Shown one piece after another: positions 1 to 6,166 of a stretch of DNA of 9,550 bases (the stretch's first letter is position 1; the number at the start of each line of letters is the position of its first letter). Below the pieces are notes generated by a model. The model had not been told where the DNA came from and did no database searches. It worked only from the letters and a program-made list of their open reading frames with translations. Made by a program: the position numbers and the translations under genes. This DNA comes from Palsa-1400 sp036008545 (GTDB lineage: Bacteria > Verrucomicrobiota > Verrucomicrobiia > Limisphaerales > Palsa-1400): positions 1 through 9,550 of the forward strand of contig DASYNM010000408.1 in assembly GCA_036008545.1 (NCBI GenBank), given 5' to 3'.

Positions 1-71
1 TCGAGCAATACGGCGAAGACATGCCGGAGATCCGCAACTGGAAGTGGAATGGCGTCAAACCGAAAGGCTGA
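1..71 (+). CDS. 3' end of a probable phosphoketolase gene (partial)
   Basis: Only the last 22 codons before a TGA at 69-71 are visible (frame starting at position 3). The peptide contains GEDMPEIRNWKW, which resembles the conserved C-terminal tail of xylulose-5-phosphate/fructose-6-phosphate phosphoketolases (a Gly-Glu-Asp-hydrophobic-Pro-Glu stretch followed by a Trp-rich end). That thiamine-diphosphate enzyme splits the sugar phosphate with inorganic phosphate into acetyl-phosphate and glyceraldehyde-3-phosphate or erythrose-4-phosphate. The assignment rests on this short tail alone, recognised from memory; no catalytic residue is in view. The gene converges on the RNB ribonuclease gene with a 29-bp gap and no clear terminator hairpin. 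Confidence 0.6.
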   Translation, partial: EQYGEDMPEIRNWKWNGVKPKG

Positions 72-100
72 AGCGCCGCTGGAACTGCCTGGGTTGCCGG

Positions 101-1561
101 TCAGCCTCGTTCCAAATCAATGAAGCCTTTGTCCGGGTTTACTCCGGCCAGTCGCGCGCGGAATTTATCGCCGATATCCAGTCCGCGTTCACCGCGCATA
201 ACCCGCCCCTCCGCCGGGACAGTCAATAATCGCGCGAAAGTCCCCTTGGGCGAAACTCCGGTGACGATGGCGTCAAATACGTGTCCCACCTGCGGCGCGA
301 GCATTATGGCCGCGGCGACTTTTTTCATAAAGCGTTCGACGTGCCGGGCCGCCGCTTCGCGTTCGGTGCAGTGCGTGGCCAGGTCCGACAAGGCGCTTTC
401 GGAAAATGGGGCAGGGGAGCCGGCCAGGCTTGCTTTCAAGAGGCGTTGCATGGTCAGGTCCGCGTAGCGGCGGTTGGGCGCGGTGGAGTGCGAGTAATCA
501 TTCAACGCCAAAGCAAAATGGCCCTCGTGCTCGGCGCCCGGATGTTCGACCTCGTATTCGCCGGGGCCGAGTGATTTGAGCACCGCCAGCGACAATTCGG
601 GGAAATGATCCGGGTCGGCCTGCTTGCGTTGCGCGAGGAATATGCTGAGGGCGCGGGCATCCGGCGCGTCGGGCAACTTCGTGCCCAGCGGCGCGGCCAG
701 AGCCTGGATGCGGTCCCAGCGCTTGGGTGTCCGCACCACCCGCCGCAGGCATAGCCTGCTGCCGCCGCACAACCACTCCGCCATGGCCACATTGGCCGCG
801 ATCATGAAACTCTCGATCAGCTCGCGGGCCGGATTGTCGCGCGTGAAGGCAAAACCCTGCACGGTATTATTGACAAGAATCGGCGCGCTTTCCTCGTTGT
901 TGAAGACCAGCGCTCCACGCTCCTTGCGCAACGCCTTCAACTGCTGGCTGGCCTCGTTCTGGATAAGAAGTTGTTCGCCCAGGCCCGGCACCTTGAACGG
1001 CGCTGAAGCGGCCGGTGATTTGCTATCTAACCAGCGTCCAACCTCGTCATAGTTCAATTTAGCCTTGTTACGAACCATCGCGCGGCAAACGCTCGAGCTG
1101 ATCACTTGCCCGTCGGCAGCAACGACATACTCAATCACGATAGCGCGCCGATCGACATCCTGGCCTAGCGAAGTCAAGTCAGTGGACAACCGTTCCGGCA
1201 ACATGGGAAAAACCGGGCCACCCGAATAGACAGAAGTGGCGTTGACGCGCGCGTGAGCATCGGTCGCCGAACCGGCGATCACGACCGCATCGACATCGGC
1301 CACGCCGACGCGCACGCGAATATGGCCCTCCGGCGTGCGTTCGGCCCACTCGATCTGATCCAAATCGCGCGACTCGGTGTTGTCGATGGAGGACCAAAGC
1401 AACGCGCGAAAATCCTGCACGCCGCCATCAAGTCCGGTGGCTGAGTGAAAGGAACTAACTTCGTTGATGACCGGCGGCGGGAAATCGGGTTGGAATCCTT
1501 CGTGAATCATTTCCTCCCGCGCGCGGCGTTGGAAGTCGAAGTGTGGAGTTGGTGCGTTCAA
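101..1561 (-). CDS. RNase II/RNase R-family (RNB domain) exoribonuclease, short form
   Basis: Predicted 3'-5' processive exoribonuclease of 486 residues, acting on RNA in the cytoplasm. The RNB domain occupies about residues 45-420. The acidic metal-binding motif SIDNTESRDLDQ has Asp60, Asp66 and Asp68 at the spacing of E. coli RNase II Asp201, Asp207 and Asp209, but the fourth Asp (Asp210) is Gln69 here. The family signature STAPNRRYAD is at 359-368, within a stretch equivalent to the usual TSPIRRY. Residues from about 424 to the end look like an S1/OB fold. There is little room for the two N-terminal cold-shock domains of RNase R or II. The chosen start is TTG at 1561, because residues 10-27 (FDFQRRAREEMIHEGFQPDF) look like part of the conserved fold; no Shine-Dalgarno is evident there. 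ATG at 1510 (residue 18) has a GGGAGG only 2 bases upstream and is the alternative. The thioredoxin-like gene lies 84 bp upstream on the same strand. Confidence 0.88.
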   Translation of the reverse strand: MNAPTPHFDFQRRAREEMIHEGFQPDFPPPVINEVSSFHSATGLDGGVQDFRALLWSSIDNTESRDLDQIEWAERTPEGHIRVRVGVADVDAVVIAGSATDAHARVNATSVYSGGPVFPMLPERLSTDLTSLGQDVDRRAIVIEYVVAADGQVISSSVCRAMVRNKAKLNYDEVGRWLDSKSPAASAPFKVPGLGEQLLIQNEASQQLKALRKERGALVFNNEESAPILVNNTVQGFAFTRDNPARELIESFMIAANVAMAEWLCGGSRLCLRRVVRTPKRWDRIQALAAPLGTKLPDAPDARALSIFLAQRKQADPDHFPELSLAVLKSLGPGEYEVEHPGAEHEGHFALALNDYSHSTAPNRRYADLTMQRLLKASLAGSPAPFSESALSDLATHCTEREAAARHVERFMKKVAAAIMLAPQVGHVFDAIVTGVSPKGTFARLLTVPAEGRVMRGERGLDIGDKFRARLAGVNPDKGFIDLERG

Positions 1562-1645
1562 TGGATTTGTGACTATCGCTCACAATTTACCAGGCGTCGC
1601 TCGCGTGCAAGGGAAATTTTGAACGGCCCGCGCCGCCGCTTCCGG

Positions 1646-2803
1646 TCACTGTTTGACAAATTGGGCCAACTCGTCGTTGTCGGCCCGTTGCGCAGCGTCG
1701 GCCAGCATGGTGCGCGTGCCTGGAGAAGAATCGAATTTGAGAATCTGCCCGGCCAACTCCTTGCCGTCCTGATTTCGTTTCAAGCCGGCCAGAGCTTCGA
1801 AATTGTGCGCGCCCTTCGCGGTGGTCATTTGGCGGAAGTTCTCTTCCATTTGCTGCCTCATGGGGCTGTCCTTGCCCATTGAATTAATCATTTGGTTAAA
1901 CTGGTCCACTGACTTTTTGAAAGCGAGTTTGCCATCTGTCCCCTGAAGAACGTCCGCATAGCGTTTGGCTTCCAGGAATTGGTCCGCGAACAAAGTCAAA
2001 ATATAATCCTTGGCCGGGCTGCCGGCGGGAAGCAGATCAAAGACGGCAAAATTCTTTTCCTTTTGATCTAGCGTACTGTTGAGCGAAATCAAATCCATCA
2101 CCGTTTGGTAATCCTTCGAACCGGCCGTCACTTTGGCTTGACGCTCATCGCGCCGGGCTTCAAGCGCCTGCTGGGCAGTAGGATAGTGGGCGGCCAAATT
2201 CTTAATATCGGAGAGCAAAAAACTCAGTCGCACGCCGCTGAATGCGGGATTGTTTTCCAGTCCGTGATCAAAGCACCAGAGATACTCCGTCAAGGCTTCG
2301 GCATCCTTGCCCTTCTGCGCGAGCGCCGCGCCGAATTGCATCCGAGCCATGGCATCATCGCTTCCTGCCGCTGTCAATTTATCCTTGGCGCGGCTGATCG
2401 AATCTTTTCCGTTGAGCGAGTCGTTGAAGTCTCCGATGAAGGCTTTTGGATCGCGGTAACCAACCAGGCGGTCGATTTCCGTTCCATCGGGTTTGATCAG
2501 CAGCACGCTAGGATAGGCCGCGATTTTGTAGCGCTTGGCCAGATCGGCCTCTTTCTCTGCGTCGATGCGCAAAGCCACGGTCTTTTGTTCCAGCAACTGG
2601 ATGACCGCGGCATCGGTCCAGGTGTTCTTATCAAGCAATTTGCACGGGCCGCACCAAGTGGTGTAAAAATCGACCAACACTATCTTGCCCGTTTGCCCGG
2701 CCTGCTTGGAAGCGGCGTCAAAACTCAAATCGGAGAAAGGCGCCGCGACAAGACTCGAAGCGGCCGCGCAAAGCAAAACCGCCGTGAAAGAAGGAATCTT
2801 CAT
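1646..2803 (-). CDS. Exported thioredoxin-fold protein with long C-terminal helical region
   Basis: A 385-residue protein. Residues 1-21 form a typical signal peptide (Lys2, hydrophobic core, ending SLVAA), so the mature protein should act in the periplasm. Residues about 25-130 form a thioredoxin domain: hydrophobic strand IVLVDFYTTW, redox motif WCGPCK with Cys51 and Cys54, and the cis-proline loop AAYPSV (Pro98). This resembles the thioredoxin_7/DsbD C-terminal type, so a role in disulphide reduction or exchange is likely. The remaining 250 residues are mainly helical and rich in Lys, Gln and Ala; they look TPR-like around 150-200 but I recognise no named domain. The ATG start places the signal peptide correctly. 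An upstream GAGAG lies rather far from it, so the ribosome site is weak. The gene follows trpG after 107 bp and precedes the RNB gene. Partner proteins cannot be told from the sequence. Confidence 0.87.
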   Translation of the reverse strand: MKIPSFTAVLLCAAASSLVAAPFSDLSFDAASKQAGQTGKIVLVDFYTTWCGPCKLLDKNTWTDAAVIQLLEQKTVALRIDAEKEADLAKRYKIAAYPSVLLIKPDGTEIDRLVGYRDPKAFIGDFNDSLNGKDSISRAKDKLTAAGSDDAMARMQFGAALAQKGKDAEALTEYLWCFDHGLENNPAFSGVRLSFLLSDIKNLAAHYPTAQQALEARRDERQAKVTAGSKDYQTVMDLISLNSTLDQKEKNFAVFDLLPAGSPAKDYILTLFADQFLEAKRYADVLQGTDGKLAFKKSVDQFNQMINSMGKDSPMRQQMEENFRQMTTAKGAHNFEALAGLKRNQDGKELAGQILKFDSSPGTRTMLADAAQRADNDELAQFVKQ

Positions 2804-2864
2804 ATTTATTAGTTGCTCTCAGTTTATAAATCGTGCCCGCGTACGCGCAATGGGGTGTTCACCT

Positions 2865-2894
2865 TATATAGCGAATCCCGTCGAGCATGGCCAA
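2865..2894 (-). promoter_or_regulatory. Possible sigma70-type promoter for the thioredoxin-like gene
   Basis: Read on the minus strand, TTGGCC (2894-2889) is followed after 18 bp by TATATA (2870-2865), about 60 bp upstream of the ATG at 2803. These match the -35 and -10 consensus (TTGACA/TATAAT) only partly. The 107-bp gap is the longest in this minus-strand run, so an internal promoter is plausible. Promoter consensus in this phylum is poorly known, hence the low confidence. Confidence 0.25.
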
Positions 2895-2910
2895 AAACGG
2901 CGATGCGCTG

Positions 2911-3474
2911 CTACAAAGACATGAAGTTCTTTAGAATTTGCCGGCCGCTTTCGGTCAGGATGCTTTCAGGATGGAATTGCACGCCCCAAATAGGGTATTC
3001 CTTGTGGCGCACCCCCATGATCTCTCCCTCCTCGGTCTCGGCGGTCACTTCCAGGCAGGCGGGCAGCGAATCGCGCTTGATCACCAGGGAATGATAGCGC
3101 GTGGCGGCGAAGGGATTGGGCATGTCGCGGAAAAGGTCCTTGCCGTTGTGACGGATTTGCGACGTTTTGCCGTGCATGATACGATAGTTGACAACGACGT
3201 CCCCGCCAAAAGTGTAGCCAATGCATTGGTGCCCAAGGCAGACGCCGAACAACGGCACCTTCTGTCCAAAGCTGCGGATGATATCGTTGGACAACCCGGA
3301 CTCGCGCGGCGAGCACGGGCCGGGCGAAACGAGAATGCGGTCCGGGTTCAGCACGCGGATTTGTTCGAGCGAAATCTGGTCATTGCGGCGAATCTCCATC
3401 TCCACCTTCATCTCGCCCAGGTATTGGACGAGGTTGTAGGTGAACGAATCGTAATTATCGATGACTAAAACCAC
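2911..3474 (-). CDS. trpG: Anthranilate/aminodeoxychorismate synthase glutamine amidotransferase subunit
   Basis: A 187-residue class I glutamine amidotransferase, the usual length for TrpG/PabA. It hydrolyses glutamine and channels ammonia to a chorismate-binding partner (TrpE or PabB), giving anthranilate for tryptophan or 4-amino-4-deoxychorismate for folate. Visible signatures are the N-terminal IDNYDSFTYNLVQYLGE, the oxyanion loop SPGPCSP, the nucleophile elbow GVCLGHQ with Cys79, and the His168/Glu170 pair in VQFHPE, so the catalytic triad is complete. Translation starts at GTG (3474), the only start that keeps the VLVIDNYDSF beginning; the ribosome site is weak. aroB ends 24 bp upstream on the same strand, so the two probably share a transcript and supply and then use chorismate. 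No trpE or pabB is in view, so the choice between TrpG, PabA or a shared subunit is open. Confidence 0.95.
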   Translation of the reverse strand: MVLVIDNYDSFTYNLVQYLGEMKVEMEIRRNDQISLEQIRVLNPDRILVSPGPCSPRESGLSNDIIRSFGQKVPLFGVCLGHQCIGYTFGGDVVVNYRIMHGKTSQIRHNGKDLFRDMPNPFAATRYHSLVIKRDSLPACLEVTAETEEGEIMGVRHKEYPIWGVQFHPESILTESGRQILKNFMSL

Positions 3475-3498
3475 ACCTAATCATAGATTCTCGGCTAA

Positions 3499-4590
3499 TC
3501 ATTTGCAACCCTCGGCCAGCGCCTCGCGAATCCACTCTGGCGGAATCTTGTGGCCCGGTTCGACTTGCCCGATTTGGCGGGCCAAAACAAATTTTATTTG
3601 TCCGTCGCTGACTTTTTTGTCCAGGCGCATGGCTTCAATCAGCGCCGTAAGCCGTCGGGGTGAGAGCTTGATGGCGACAGGCAAACCGGCGCGCGCGAAT
3701 AATTTTTCTATGCGTGCCGATTCTGCCGCGGGCAATCCGGCGGCGCGCACGGAAAGTTTCGCCGCAGCCACCTGGCCAATGGAAATCGCTTCCCCGTGCA
3801 AATATTTGCCGTAGCCCGCGATGGCTTCGATGGCATGGCCAATGGTGTGGCCGAAATTGAGGATGGCCCGCAGACCGGTCTCCGTTTCGTCCTGGCGCAC
3901 AACGTCAGCTTTGATTTCGCAGCAGCGCGCGACCACATCCGCCAAAACCCCGCCATTGCGTCGAAGCAGCAAAGGCAGATCGTGTTCCAACCGCTCGAAC
4001 AGTTCCTCGTCGCAAATAATTCCGTACTTTATGACTTCGGCCAGGCCGGCACGGAATTCGCGCAACGGCAGCGTTCGCAATGTGGCCAGATCGCACAGCA
4101 CCAATCGTGGTTGATGGAAAGCTCCCACCAGATTCTTGCCCGCCGCCAGATTGACCCCGACTTTGCCGCCCACCGAACTATCCACCTGCGCCAGCAACGT
4201 GGTCGGCACCTGCACAAAATCAATGCCGCGCAAATAAGCAGCGGCGACGAACCCGGCCAGATCTCCTACGACGCCTCCACCGAGGGCGACGATGAAGGAT
4301 TTTCGTTCCAGGCGATGGCCGGCCAGCCGGTCGCAGCAGGATTGGAACATTTTCAAATTCTTGGAAGATTCGCCCGCCGGCAAGTGCACTATCAGCGGAT
4401 CGAATCCGGCTTTGCGCAGGGAGGCATCGGCTTTGGCGGCGTAGAGCGGCGCGACTTTTCTATCCGAAATAATCACGCAACGCCTTCCCAATTGTAGTTC
4501 CGCGCAATGGGCACCCAGGTCGGAAAGGATTTTTCCCCCGATGAAAATGGGATAACTCCGGCTGCCCAGTGAAACGTGAACCGTGCGCAT
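3499..4590 (-). CDS. aroB: 3-dehydroquinate synthase
   Basis: Second enzyme of the shikimate pathway: it converts DAHP (3-deoxy-D-arabino-heptulosonate 7-phosphate) to 3-dehydroquinate using NAD+ and a divalent metal, in the cytoplasm. Counted from the chosen start (363 residues, normal for the family), the protein shows the NAD-binding GGGVVGDLAGFVAA from residue 104, PTTLLAQVDSSVGGKVGVN, and the metal ligands Glu185 (AEVIKYG), His248 (NFGHTIGH) and His265 (LHGEA). Their spacing is that of the E. coli ligands Glu184, His247 and His264. The start is ATG at 4590 because MRTVHVSLGSRSYPIFIG aligns with the usual N-terminus. ATG at 4599 and TTG at 4611 are in frame and cannot be excluded. The gene leads the minus-strand run and is divergent from glmM. 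Confidence 0.97.
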   Translation of the reverse strand: MRTVHVSLGSRSYPIFIGGKILSDLGAHCAELQLGRRCVIISDRKVAPLYAAKADASLRKAGFDPLIVHLPAGESSKNLKMFQSCCDRLAGHRLERKSFIVALGGGVVGDLAGFVAAAYLRGIDFVQVPTTLLAQVDSSVGGKVGVNLAAGKNLVGAFHQPRLVLCDLATLRTLPLREFRAGLAEVIKYGIICDEELFERLEHDLPLLLRRNGGVLADVVARCCEIKADVVRQDETETGLRAILNFGHTIGHAIEAIAGYGKYLHGEAISIGQVAAAKLSVRAAGLPAAESARIEKLFARAGLPVAIKLSPRRLTALIEAMRLDKKVSDGQIKFVLARQIGQVEPGHKIPPEWIREALAEGCK

Positions 4591-4625
4591 GTGCCTCATG
4601 CATACACCCAAGGCTTCGCGGCGTC

Positions 4626-4638
4626 ACGATTCAATCGT
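4626..4638. promoter_or_regulatory. Perfect 6-1-6 inverted repeat in the divergent aroB/glmM intergenic region
   Basis: ACGATT-C-AATCGT is a perfect inverted repeat with a 1-bp centre. It lies about 36 bp upstream of the aroB ATG and 68 bp upstream of the glmM ATG, beside the AT-rich tract at 4639-4664 where promoters for either gene could sit. The symmetry suits a dimeric regulator, but it is short and could be chance. No confident -35/-10 pair was found for either gene. Confidence 0.25.
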
Positions 4639-4705
4639 TACATTTTGTTTACTTGTTATTTCTCCACTCGCTCATCATTTTGTGGTCAGAGAGAGAGTCA
4701 TTACT

Positions 4706-6085
4706 ATGAGCCGCCAAAAAAAAATCTTCGGCACCGATGGTGTGCGCGGCACGGCCAACGTGGAACCCATCACGGCCAGCACGGCCTTGCAACTGGGCCA
4801 GGCTGCGGCGCATGTCTTCAAGCATCTGGAATCCGAGTCGCGAGGGCGCGGCAAACACAAGATCGTCATCGGCAAGGACACGCGCCTTTCCGGTTACATG
4901 CTCGAAAACGCGCTGTCCTCCGGCGTGCTTTCCATGGGCGTCGATGTGCTTTTCATCGGGCCGCTGCCGACGCCTGGAGTGGCCTATGTGACCCGCAGCT
5001 TGCGGGCCGATGCAGGCATCGTCATCACGGCCTCGCACAATCCCTACGACGACAATGGCATCAAATTTTTTCATGCAGACGGCTACAAGCTCGATGATGA
5101 GATCGAGATGCGCATCGAGAAATTGGTTTTCAGCGGGGAAATTGAAAAAATTCGCCCCACAGCCAGGGAGATCGGCAAAGCCGTGCGTATTGACGATGCC
5201 TTGGGCCGCTACATCGAGTTTGCGAAAGGCACTTTCCCGCGGCAACTCACACTGGACGGTTTGCGCATAGTGGTTGATTGCGCCCACGGCGCCGCCTACA
5301 AATCCACGCCCTGCGTTTTGCGAGAATTGGGCGCCCAAGTTTTCGTCCACGCCAATGAACCCAACGGCAGCAACATCAACAAAGATTGCGGCGCGATGCA
5401 CCCGGAGCACCTTTGCCGCTTGGTGCGCGAGCACAAAGCCCACGTGGGCCTGGCCCATGACGGCGATGCCGACCGCGTTTTGCTCTGCGACGAAAAAGGC
5501 GCGCTCATCGACGGCGACGACATCCTGGCCATCATTGGCCTGGAAAGTCTGGCCAACGGCAAATTGAGCCGCAAAACCCTCGCCACGACTGTGATGGCCA
5601 ACGCCGGGTTGGACGCGGCAGTTGAAGCCGCAGGCGGCAAAACCGTCCGCACGGCTGTGGGCGATCAAAATGTGCTGGCTGCGATGCTCAAGCAAGACCT
5701 CAACGTAGGCGGCGAGCAGAGCGGACACATTATCATACGCGATTTCAGCACCACCGGCGACGGCTTGATCGCCGCCCTACAAATTCTACGGGTGATGAAA
5801 ATGCAGAACAAGCCGCTCTCGGAATTGGCGCGCTGCTGGACTCGCTCGCCGCAGTTATTGACCAATATTGTGGTGAAAGAGAAAAAGCCGTTGGAACAAT
5901 TGACCGGTATTAGCGAACTTGTGGCGGAGGCCGAGGCAATCCTCAAAACCCAAGGCGGGCGCGTGTTGCTTCGCTATTCCGGCACCGAACCCAAGGTGCG
6001 TTTGCTGCTTGAAGGTCGTGATACCGTCGTCCTGGAACAATGGAGCCAGAAGATTTCGCAGCGGCTCAAAGCAGAATTGGGATGA
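4706..6085 (+). CDS. glmM: Phosphoglucosamine mutase
   Basis: Interconverts glucosamine-6-phosphate and glucosamine-1-phosphate, the step before UDP-GlcNAc in peptidoglycan and LPS synthesis; cytoplasmic. The 459-residue protein carries all alpha-D-phosphohexomutase signatures: N-terminal FGTDGVRG; phosphoserine loop TASHNPYDDNGIKFF with Ser110; magnesium loop DGDADR (Asp252, Asp254, Asp256); sugar-specificity loop GGEQSGH (335-341); and C-terminal phosphate-binding RYSGTEPKVR (423-432). GEQSG and the overall length favour GlmM over phosphomannomutase/phosphoglucomutase. The start is ATG at 4706: the FGTDGVRG motif follows directly and a purine-rich AGAGAGAGAG (4688-4697) lies 8 bp upstream. 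A longer reading from 4583 would overlap the start of aroB and adds no family sequence. The gene is divergent from aroB. Confidence 0.97.
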   Translation: MSRQKKIFGTDGVRGTANVEPITASTALQLGQAAAHVFKHLESESRGRGKHKIVIGKDTRLSGYMLENALSSGVLSMGVDVLFIGPLPTPGVAYVTRSLRADAGIVITASHNPYDDNGIKFFHADGYKLDDEIEMRIEKLVFSGEIEKIRPTAREIGKAVRIDDALGRYIEFAKGTFPRQLTLDGLRIVVDCAHGAAYKSTPCVLRELGAQVFVHANEPNGSNINKDCGAMHPEHLCRLVREHKAHVGLAHDGDADRVLLCDEKGALIDGDDILAIIGLESLANGKLSRKTLATTVMANAGLDAAVEAAGGKTVRTAVGDQNVLAAMLKQDLNVGGEQSGHIIIRDFSTTGDGLIAALQILRVMKMQNKPLSELARCWTRSPQLLTNIVVKEKKPLEQLTGISELVAEAEAILKTQGGRVLLRYSGTEPKVRLLLEGRDTVVLEQWSQKISQRLKAELG

Positions 6086-6092
6086 GCGCGAG

Positions 6093-6102
6093 CGAATATT
6101 CG
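6093..6102. repeat. 10-bp perfect palindrome after glmM
   Basis: CGAATATTCG lies 7 bp after the glmM stop codon, in the 81-bp gap before the beta-propeller gene. There is no loop and no following T-tract, so it is not a convincing terminator. Readthrough from glmM into the next gene is possible. Confidence 0.3.
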
Positions 6103-6166
6103 GCGGATTTGGTTTGCGCGGGCAGCAGGAGAACGCAATAGGACAGCCAGGAACTGTGGGAAAATC

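Noticed and set aside
2105..2812. 235-codon open frame on the plus strand, antisense to the thioredoxin-like gene
   Set aside because: It overlaps a gene with a signal peptide and WCGPCK motif; the antisense product shows no recognisable motif.
3796..4497. 233-codon open frame on the plus strand, antisense to aroB
   Set aside because: aroB is complete with all its metal and NAD motifs; this frame is its shadow.
4688..4697. AGAGAGAGAG as a dinucleotide microsatellite
   Set aside because: It is only five units long and sits where the glmM ribosome-binding site is expected.
4583..4705. Extension of glmM upstream to 4583
   Set aside because: It would overlap the aroB start and adds 41 residues not found in the family; ATG at 4706 has a purine-rich site 8 bp upstream and is followed directly by FGTDGVRG.
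4649..5728. 359-codon open frame on the minus strand, antisense to glmM
   Set aside because: It lies fully opposite a gene with every GlmM signature. Its product is low in family-like features and rich in Ala/Val/Gly, as expected from a reverse-strand shadow of GC-biased codons.
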